From positions 148,296 through 212,295 of the forward strand of contig NZ_FNWO01000007.1 in assembly GCF_900108475.1 (NCBI RefSeq): a stretch of 64,000 bases of DNA, in the 5' to 3' direction. Below are positions 58,282 to 64,000 of the stretch, piece after piece (the stretch's first letter is position 1; each line of letters begins with the position of its first letter). Under the pieces are notes generated by a model. That model was not told the origin of the DNA. It saw only the letters and a list, made by a program, of their open reading frames with translations, and searched no databases. A program made the translations under genes and the position numbers. Source of the DNA: Magnetospirillum fulvum (GTDB lineage Bacteria > Pseudomonadota > Alphaproteobacteria > Rhodospirillales > Magnetospirillaceae).

Positions 58282-59295
58282 ATGTCGTTCGATCTGTTCG
58301 ACGCTGAAGAAAAAGTTCTCGAACAATCGGATTCCCTGCGCGGACGGCTGACCGACGCCCCGGAAGAGGTCCGCAAGGGCGTCGATCTCCTGATCGAGGC
58401 GTTCGGCCGCAGCGTGCGCGAGCAACGGCGGCTGGTGAAGGTCAGCGACCGGCTCCAGGCCCAATTATCCAGTCTCAATCACGAACTGGCCCGCCGCCGC
58501 GCCGAGGCGGAACAGGCGCTGTCCGACCTCAAGGCGGCACAGGAATCGCTGGTCCAGGCGGAAAAGCTGGCCTCGCTCGGTGCCCTGGTCGGCGGTGTCG
58601 CCCACGAGATCAACACCCCGGTCGGAATCGCGCTCAGTTGCGCCTCGCATCTGGCCGATTCCACCGCCCAGATGCGCCGTCTGTACGAGGCCGACGATAT
58701 CGGGGCCGACGAGTTCGACCGCTATATGGCGACGGTTACCGACGGATCGGACTTGATTCTGTCGAATTGCCGCCGGGCCGCCGCGCTGATCGGCAGCTTC
58801 AAGCAGGTCGCGGTTGACCGCACATCGGCCGAGCGGCGGCGCTTCGATCTTGGCGCGACCTTGAACGAGACAATGGCCAGCCTGGGACCGAATCTGCGGC
58901 AGGCCGGACACGAGGTGACGATCGAGTGTCCCTCCGGCCTCGTGATGGACAGCCATCCCGGTGCGCTGTCGCAGGTGCTGGGCAATTTCGTGATGAACAG
59001 TCTGGTTCACGCCTTCGAACCGGATCAGCCCGGCCGGATCACCATTCGGGTCGATCAGCCCCAGCCCGATCAGGTCCGGATTGTCTATGCCGATTCCGGC
59101 AAGGGCATCCCGGCGCAGAATCGAGGCCGCATCTTCGATCCGTTTTTCACCACAAGGCGGGGCAGCGGCGGAACCGGGCTTGGTCTGCACATCGTCTACA
59201 ATCTGGTGACCGGGCCGTTGGCCGGAACGATCGTCCTCGAATCCTCCACCCTCGGCACCGCCTTCGTCCTCACCCTGCCGGTATCGGTTCCATGA
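58282..59295 (+). CDS. soluble histidine kinase
   Basis: 337 residues without membrane segments. An N-terminal coiled coil (about 35-95) leads into the dimerisation helix with H108 (GGVAHEINTPVG) and an ATPase domain (GNFVMNSLVHAF; YADSGKGIPAQ; GSGGTGLGLHI). Three bases separate it from SiaC. In this operon it probably phosphorylates the receiver of the diguanylate cyclase encoded next, with the SiaB/SiaC pair as an upstream or parallel input. Confidence 0.9.
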   Translation: MSFDLFDAEEKVLEQSDSLRGRLTDAPEEVRKGVDLLIEAFGRSVREQRRLVKVSDRLQAQLSSLNHELARRRAEAEQALSDLKAAQESLVQAEKLASLGALVGGVAHEINTPVGIALSCASHLADSTAQMRRLYEADDIGADEFDRYMATVTDGSDLILSNCRRAAALIGSFKQVAVDRTSAERRRFDLGATLNETMASLGPNLRQAGHEVTIECPSGLVMDSHPGALSQVLGNFVMNSLVHAFEPDQPGRITIRVDQPQPDQVRIVYADSGKGIPAQNRGRIFDPFFTTRRGSGGTGLGLHIVYNLVTGPLAGTIVLESSTLGTAFVLTLPVSVP

Positions 59296-59335
59296 GACTC
59301 CCGCTGCCGCCGATTCACCTGGAGCCGCCCTGCCG

Positions 59336-60742
59336 ATGACACTGCCGCCATCTTCCGACGACCGGGACGGCAAGGGCAAATCCGAGGGAAAGCGTCTGCT
59401 GCTGCGCCGCACCCCCGCCCGTTCCGCCGAGACCGAACGCGCCTTGCCGCCCTGGCCGGTGCTGGTGGTCGATGACGAAGCCGACATCCACACGATGACG
59501 CGGGTGCTGCTGCGCGATTTCACCTTCCAGGACCGCGCCTTCGAGGTGATCAGCGCTTTTTCCGCCGCCGAGGCGCGGGGAATACTGGCCGACCGTACCG
59601 ACATCCCGGTGATGCTGCTCGACGTGGTGATGGAGACCCCGAACGCCGGTCTCGATCTGGTCCGCCATGTCCGCGAGGATTTGTCCAACCACCGCATGGC
59701 GATCGTGCTGAGGACCGGCCAGCCGGGCGAGGCCCCCGAGCACGACGTGATGCTGGCCTATGACATCAACGATTACCGCAACAAGACCGACCTGACGGCG
59801 CAGCGCCTGTTCACCGCCCTGGTCGGCGGGCTGCGCTCATGGATCAGCATTTCCACCATCGAGACCCTCAACCAGACCCTCGAACAGCGGGTGATCGAAC
59901 GCACCAGCGCCCTGAATGCCGCGTTGCGCTTTTCGGAAAGCCTAGTCGAGCAATTGCCGATCCCGGTCTGGGTCGAGGATCGCTCGGGTCGGTTGACCCA
60001 TCACAACCGGGCCTTCCGCGACCTGTTTGGGATCGGAGCCTCGGCGGGCAGCGGGCTTCACGCCGCCGACCTGTTGCCGGAAACGCCGGATTCCATCCCG
60101 TTCGAAACCGCGCTCGATACCGGCGAGCAGCGGCGCGACGTCATCATCGGCCGCTCTCGGCTCGACCACCCCAGTTCCGAGGGCGGCCGGGTCGGCACCA
60201 TCACCGACATTACCGAACGCAAGGAGATGGAACGCCGCCTGCGCGAGCTGGCGACGACCGACGACCTGACCGGTGCCCTGAACCGCCGCGCCTTTTTCGC
60301 CGCGATCACCCAGGAAGCCGAACGCGCCGGGCGCTATGGCGGCCAGATGTCGCTGGTGATGATCGACCTCGACCATTTCAAGCAGGTCAACGACCGTTTC
60401 GGCCATGCCGCCGGTGACCGGGCGCTGAAGCTGGCGGCCCAGGCGATGCGGACCGGATTGCGCGATATCGACGTGTTGGGCCGGTTGGGCGGGGAGGAAT
60501 TCGCCATTCTGCTGCCGCAGACGCCACTTGCCGGTGCGCTCGACGTGGCCGAGCGGCTGCGCGCGGCGATCGCCCAGATCGCGATCCCGGTCGATCCCGC
60601 CCCAACGACGATCGGACTAACCGCCAGCCTGGGCGTCGCCGACCGTCAGGGCAACGAATCCGGGCCGGATCGGATCTTGTTGCGCGCCGACGCCGCGCTT
60701 TACCGGGCCAAGGACGAAGGACGCAATCGGGTTGTCTCCTAG
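59336..60742 (+). CDS. response regulator diguanylate cyclase (REC-PAS-GGDEF)
   Basis: 468 residues. The receiver (about 40-165) has D46/D47 and phosphoacceptor D96 (VMLLDVVMETP). A coiled coil and PAS domain (about 205-295) precede the GGDEF domain (about 310-465). The active loop is GGEEF, so it should make c-di-GMP. An inhibitory RxxD site (RDID) lies five residues upstream of GGEEF, indicating product feedback. Fourth gene of the SiaB-SiaC-kinase operon. Confidence 0.94.
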   Translation: MTLPPSSDDRDGKGKSEGKRLLLRRTPARSAETERALPPWPVLVVDDEADIHTMTRVLLRDFTFQDRAFEVISAFSAAEARGILADRTDIPVMLLDVVMETPNAGLDLVRHVREDLSNHRMAIVLRTGQPGEAPEHDVMLAYDINDYRNKTDLTAQRLFTALVGGLRSWISISTIETLNQTLEQRVIERTSALNAALRFSESLVEQLPIPVWVEDRSGRLTHHNRAFRDLFGIGASAGSGLHAADLLPETPDSIPFETALDTGEQRRDVIIGRSRLDHPSSEGGRVGTITDITERKEMERRLRELATTDDLTGALNRRAFFAAITQEAERAGRYGGQMSLVMIDLDHFKQVNDRFGHAAGDRALKLAAQAMRTGLRDIDVLGRLGGEEFAILLPQTPLAGALDVAERLRAAIAQIAIPVDPAPTTIGLTASLGVADRQGNESGPDRILLRADAALYRAKDEGRNRVVS

Positions 60743-60835
60743 CCATACGATTTTCGCGGCCAAGCTCCGATTGCCATCCACCCCGGGAAGTGGAATCATG
60801 CGCCCCCGTTCCAAGACAATGGAAAGTCGCCCTTC

Positions 60836-61951
60836 ATGAGGATCGCCGCCTTCGCCGCCGCGTTGATCGCCTTCACGCTTCCCACGGTGGCGTCGGCCGA
60901 AACCGGCAAGACTCCCGCCGCCGCCGACAGCGGACGCGGCGGGCTCGCCGTTGCCGCCTCGCGCGGTGATGCCGACGCGCAATATCAGTTGGGTCTCGCC
61001 GCCCGCAAGGGCCGCTCCGCCGACGCCAAGAAAACCGCTTTTTCCTGGTTCAGCCTCGCCGCCGCCAATGGCAGCGCCCCCGCCGCGATCGAGGCGGCCA
61101 AGGCGCTCGAAACCGGTGCGGGCCTCCCCAAGAATCTGGAACAGGCCGGGCAATGGTGGTATCGCGCCGCTCAATTGGGTGACGCGGCGGCGCGCAAGCG
61201 CTGGACCGAGCTGTTCATCTCGGGCCAGATCGCCTCGGCTGGCGGCATCGACGGCGCGGGCTGGATTGCCGAACAGGCATCGCATGGCAACAAGAAAGCC
61301 GCGATCGCCTTGGCCGAAGCCTATGAACGCGGCCATGGCGTCGCCCCCTCGCTCTCCGAGGCGGAGAAATGGTATCGCCTCGCCGCGCTGATTCATTCCG
61401 ATGTCGAGGCTCGCTTCCGCCTGGGACGGATGCTGCTGTCCCGACCCGCCGCTTGGCGCATCCCCGAGACCGAGGAATGGTCGCCCAAGGACAAGGATCG
61501 CGGCAACAAGCCGTTTGGCGCGGTGTGGATGAGCGCAAAGCCGACCGAGGATGCGGATAAGGCGGTGCTGCTGCGTCCCGGCATCGAGGACGGGGCCTAC
61601 TGGCTGACTCTTGCCGCCAACGAAGGCCACGCCGAGGCGCAATACCTGCTGGGCAAATCCCTGGCCGAGGGCTTCGAGTTAAAGATGGATCTGGCCGCCG
61701 CGATCGGCTGGCTGCGGGCGGCCTCGGCCCAGAATCACCCCGCCGCGACGATGCTGATCGCGGACCTGACCGCGAAGGGACAGGGGTTCTCCGCCAAGGA
61801 TCCGATCCGCGCCTATGCGCTGTACGACCTTGCCGCAGCACTCGGCCAGCCCGGTGCCGCCGTCGCCCGCGACAGCCTGGGCCGCGGCATGGGCGGACGT
61901 CAGTTGGCCCGCGCCCGTCAACTGGCTCAAGACCTGCGCGAATACCGCTAG
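60836..61951 (+). CDS. exported Sel1-repeat protein
   Basis: 371 residues with a signal peptide (about 1-20, VASAET). At least five Sel1-like repeats are visible (GDADAQYQLGLAARKG, AAIEAAKALETGAGLPKN, EQAGQWWYRAAQLGDAAARK, GHAEAQYLLGKSLAEG, AAIGWLRAASAQNHPAATM). These helical solenoids mediate protein-protein contacts, often in envelope assembly. Function unknown. A terminator follows. Confidence 0.88.
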   Translation: MRIAAFAAALIAFTLPTVASAETGKTPAAADSGRGGLAVAASRGDADAQYQLGLAARKGRSADAKKTAFSWFSLAAANGSAPAAIEAAKALETGAGLPKNLEQAGQWWYRAAQLGDAAARKRWTELFISGQIASAGGIDGAGWIAEQASHGNKKAAIALAEAYERGHGVAPSLSEAEKWYRLAALIHSDVEARFRLGRMLLSRPAAWRIPETEEWSPKDKDRGNKPFGAVWMSAKPTEDADKAVLLRPGIEDGAYWLTLAANEGHAEAQYLLGKSLAEGFELKMDLAAAIGWLRAASAQNHPAATMLIADLTAKGQGFSAKDPIRAYALYDLAAALGQPGAAVARDSLGRGMGGRQLARARQLAQDLREYR

Positions 61952-61972
61952 ATTTAGCCCGGACGCCGGAAC

Positions 61973-62011
61973 AAAAGGACCGGGAGGCCCACAAAGCCTC
62001 CCGGTCCTTTT
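61973..62011. terminator. strong bidirectional intrinsic terminator
   Basis: A 16-bp stem (61973-61988 with 61996-62011) begins with AAAA and ends in TTTTTCTTT. It has a GC-rich core and a seven-base loop. T-runs on both strands make it a textbook bidirectional terminator between the Sel1 gene and the convergent glycine-zipper gene. Confidence 0.9.
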
Positions 62012-62024
62012 TCTTTCCTTGCCG

Positions 62025-62600
62025 CTACGGCTGCGACGGCGGCGGCGCGTAAGTCGGCGGCGCGGCCTGCGGCTGCGGCGCGTAGGTCGGCGGCACCGCG
62101 TAATACACCGTCGGCGGCGGCGCATAGACCACCGGGGGCTGCTGCGGATAGACCACCACCGGCTGGACCACGGTCTGGACCGGCTGGGCGATCTGATTGC
62201 CCTTGGCGTACATGCACTGGGTATAGGCGTTGTCGTATTGCTGCTGAATGCTGCCCTGGCCACGCTGGGAGTTGCTGGCACCAACAGCGGTACCGACGAC
62301 GCCGCCACCGGCCGCGCCGATCGCCGCTCCCTGCCCGCCACCGACCGCAGCCCCCAGACCGGCCCCCAGCGCGCCACCGATCAGCGCCGCGCCGATCGCG
62401 CGGGTATTGGCGTTTTCAGCCTGACCGCCGACTTGATCGGCAGCGTATTGCTTGCATTCCGCCTGTTCCATCCGGAACACCTCGAACGGCTTGTTGGCGG
62501 CGGGCAGGACTTGCACCTTGGGACCGAGCGGAGTGGACGAACATCCCGACAGGGCAATCAGGGCGGACATCGTAAGAACCACCGACTTCGTTGGACGCAT
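62025..62600 (-). CDS. glycine-zipper lipoprotein
   Basis: 191 residues from the ATG at 62600, six bases after an AGGAGG site. The lipobox is LSGC at about 17-20. A central glycine-zipper region (about 70-110, AAVGGGQGAAIGAAGGG type) may associate with membranes, and a proline/tyrosine-rich tail follows (PPPTVYYAVPPTYAP). Similar to outer-membrane glycine-zipper proteins of unknown function. It is 14 bases downstream of the proline-rich gene, so the two form an operon. Confidence 0.8.
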   Translation of the reverse strand: MRPTKSVVLTMSALIALSGCSSTPLGPKVQVLPAANKPFEVFRMEQAECKQYAADQVGGQAENANTRAIGAALIGGALGAGLGAAVGGGQGAAIGAAGGGVVGTAVGASNSQRGQGSIQQQYDNAYTQCMYAKGNQIAQPVQTVVQPVVVYPQQPPVVYAPPPTVYYAVPPTYAPQPQAAPPTYAPPPSQP

Positions 62601-62614
62601 TCTTGGCCTCCTGG

Positions 62615-63160
62615 TCACTTCTGCTGGGCGGGAACGGGCCGGAATTGCGAGGCGCAACTCGGCACATAGGGGTAATAGCCAGCCGGATTATCGCAATAAT
62701 ACCAGACCTGCTGCTGCTGTTGCGGCGGCGGCGGCGGCGCGGGAACCGGAGCCGGCTGAACCAATACGGTGGGCGGCGGCTGGACCACCACGGGCGGTTG
62801 CTGGACCACCACCGGCGGCGGCTGTTGGATAACGACCGGCGGCGGCTGCGGAACATAGCCGGGCGGCGCGGCCGGGACCGCATATTCCGAAACGATCATC
62901 GGATAGGGATAGACCGGCGCGTCGTAATAATACCAGGCACCGCCGGTGACCCACCACCAACCGCGACGGCCGAAATGCGCCCCATGCCGCCACTCGCCGC
63001 CACGCCACATCTCGTGGTGGCGATGGTCGAAGCGTCGAACGTCATGGTCGCGGAAGGGCGGGCGCCAATGCTCTTGCGCCGAAGCGGGGCGAACCGGCGC
63101 GATCGTTACCACCGCAACGCAGACGCCGCACAGCAGGAGTTTCATCAGAGATCGTGTCAT
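62615..63160 (-). CDS. secreted proline-rich protein with conserved cysteine tail
   Basis: 181 residues from the ATG at 63160 (MTRSLMKLLL); ATG 63145 is also possible. Signal peptide to about residue 29. A histidine/arginine-rich stretch (HDVRRFDHRHHEMWRGG), an aromatic segment (GWWWVTGGAWYYYDAPVYPY), then proline and glutamine runs. The C-terminus WYYCDNPAGYYPYVPSC occurs in proline-rich exported proteins of many proteobacteria. Function unknown, probably envelope-associated. Confidence 0.78.
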   Translation of the reverse strand: MTRSLMKLLLCGVCVAVVTIAPVRPASAQEHWRPPFRDHDVRRFDHRHHEMWRGGEWRHGAHFGRRGWWWVTGGAWYYYDAPVYPYPMIVSEYAVPAAPPGYVPQPPPVVIQQPPPVVVQQPPVVVQPPPTVLVQPAPVPAPPPPPQQQQQVWYYCDNPAGYYPYVPSCASQFRPVPAQQK

Positions 63161-63370
63161 GGCCGGAATCCTCGGGCTTATCTCTCGAGTATCGCACCGG
63201 CAGGTATCAGCAGGACAACCGATCCATCGCGGCTTCGTAACAGAATGTGTCTGCGGAAAAGCTTTCACCGTTCATCTCCTGTCGGGACAGATATCTAGAG
63301 CGTCTCCGACGGGATTCAACGGCAAATCGGTCAGCGAGGCCGGACATGGCGAGAAAAAGATCGGCAAACG

Positions 63371-64000
63371 TCAGCGACCGTTCAATCGGCACGGCCGGGC
63401 CGGGGCCGCATCCTCGCGGCGCAGATGGAGATATTGGCCAAAGCGGCCGAATTCGCGCGGAAGAGCCCCGGCGCGGATCGCCTCGCCCAAGCCTTTGGGA
63501 TCGCGGATCACCAGACCGCCCAGGATTTCGACTCCATAGGCGTGCAGCCGGGGGGTCAGCGGCGTCACCGGCCCGACCAAGGCGATCCGCGAGCCTTGAG
63601 CCAGCCGCAGGATGCGGGGCAGGTTGCGGTTGACCAGGGTAGAGGAGGCAACCACCGCCGCCGCGCAGCCGGGCAACAAGGTATCCATCGCGATGGTGGG
63701 ATATTCGCCGGGGCGGGGATCGTTTTCGATCACCTGGGGATTGGGCAGCATTTCGGACAGGCCGGGAAAGGCCCCGACCACCACCACCCGCCCGGCTTCG
63801 CGCCCGAACGCCTGGGCTCCGTTGCCCATCTCGCCTTGCAGATCGAAGCGGTTGTAATGGGCGTTGATCGCGGCGACCCCCAGCGCCATTTCGAGCGGAT
63901 CCCACGAGCCAGAAAACTCAGCCAGCTGCTTCAGGCTCATCTTGCGAAATTCGGGCAGACGGCCGATCAGATCGCGGGCATTGCGGGGCAGATAGGCCAG
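63371..64000 (-). CDS. DUF364 Rossmann-like protein (5' end beyond window)
   Basis: The frame is open to the right edge: codons upstream of the ATG at 63940 read LAYLPRNARDLIGRLPEF without a stop, so the gene probably begins outside the window. The visible part (about 210 residues) has VVVVGAFPGLSEMLP, DTLLPGCAAAVVASSTLVN, RIALVGPVTPLTPRLHAYG and GGLVIRDP, matching the DUF364/DUF4213 family, Rossmann-like proteins thought to bind metals. Function unknown. Divergent from nothing in the window; upstream neighbour not visible. Confidence 0.8.
   Translation of the reverse strand: MAYLPRNARDLIGRLPEFRKMSLKQLAEFSGSWDPLEMALGVAAINAHYNRFDLQGEMGNGAQAFGREAGRVVVVGAFPGLSEMLPNPQVIENDPRPGEYPTIAMDTLLPGCAAAVVASSTLVNRNLPRILRLAQGSRIALVGPVTPLTPRLHAYGVEILGGLVIRDPKGLGEAIRAGALPREFGRFGQYLHLRREDAAPARPCRLNGR

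Noticed and set aside
60951..62377. Repeat-rich or CRISPR-like appearance around the Sel1 and glycine-zipper genes
   Set aside because: The periodicity comes from protein repeats (Sel1 motifs, glycine and proline runs). No direct DNA repeats with regular spacers occur here or elsewhere in the window.

Overview
The window is chromosomal DNA from a GC-rich alphaproteobacterium. The block tig-clpP-clpX-lon-hupB followed by tRNA-Val, the gatCAB operon and the ilvB-ilvH pair are typical of the class. The many PAS, HAMP, GGDEF, EAL, HD and chemotaxis proteins, together with Hcp, hemerythrin and an anaerobic ribonucleotide reductase, suggest a motile, facultatively anaerobic or microaerophilic member of the Rhodospirillales (Magnetospirillum/Phaeospirillum-like). 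That placement is an inference from gene content, not a database match.

Layout. 1-1907: end of ilvB plus ilvH. 1950-6915: EAL phosphodiesterase, CysQ, a structured intergenic element that may encode a small RNA, a GNAT acetyltransferase, threonylcarbamoyl-AMP synthase and an FAD-linked hydroxyacid dehydrogenase. 7001-13426: a translationally coupled sensory operon with a PhnD-like periplasmic binding protein, a multi-PAS histidine kinase, a REC-HDOD regulator and a REC-degenerate-HD-GYP regulator. 13470-15597: divergent hcp and bacteriohemerythrin with an FNR/CRP-type site between them. 15646-25334: five minus-strand genes forming the most unusual locus: a secreted FecR-like protein, a CHASE2 adenylate cyclase, a secreted TPR-CHAT protease, a metallo-beta-lactamase-fold protein with cyclic-nucleotide-binding domains, and a lipoprotein. 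25758-27833: Cache chemoreceptor. 27890-30709: class III ribonucleotide reductase whose glycyl-radical domain is a separate small gene, behind tandem NrdR boxes. 31037-37968: tRNA-Leu, the proteostasis block and tRNA-Val. 37969-40422: a gene-poor, partly AT-rich island with phage-like debris, lying between tRNA-Val and tRNA-Ser. 40624-49459: small unknown protein, 5'-nucleotidase, dapF, mtaB, an FtsY with an extra membrane/PAS-like N-terminus, ettA and an SpmA-SpmB fusion. 49613-51295: second chemoreceptor. 51385-55433: gatB, gatA, gatC and an unknown protein. 55531-57196: RNase T2 and murI. 57327-60742: SiaB-SiaC-histidine kinase-diguanylate cyclase operon. 60836-64000: Sel1 protein, two envelope proteins and a partial DUF364 protein.

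How the genes work together. Signal transduction dominates. Three separate systems could meet at second messengers: cAMP (CHASE2 cyclase with a cNMP-binding MBL protein) and c-di-GMP (EAL protein; SiaBC-kinase-GGDEF operon). The best candidate for an undescribed system is 15646-25334: an envelope sensor/cyclase, a CHAT cysteine protease and a cAMP-binding hydrolase encoded together, the last two translationally coupled (stop and start overlap as TGATG). The terminators and a palindromic operator candidate I see inside it suggest at least three transcription units rather than one long operon. Other surprises are the PAS-like FtsY extension and the split NrdD. I see no CRISPR array, no intact insertion sequence, no intact integrase and no rRNA.
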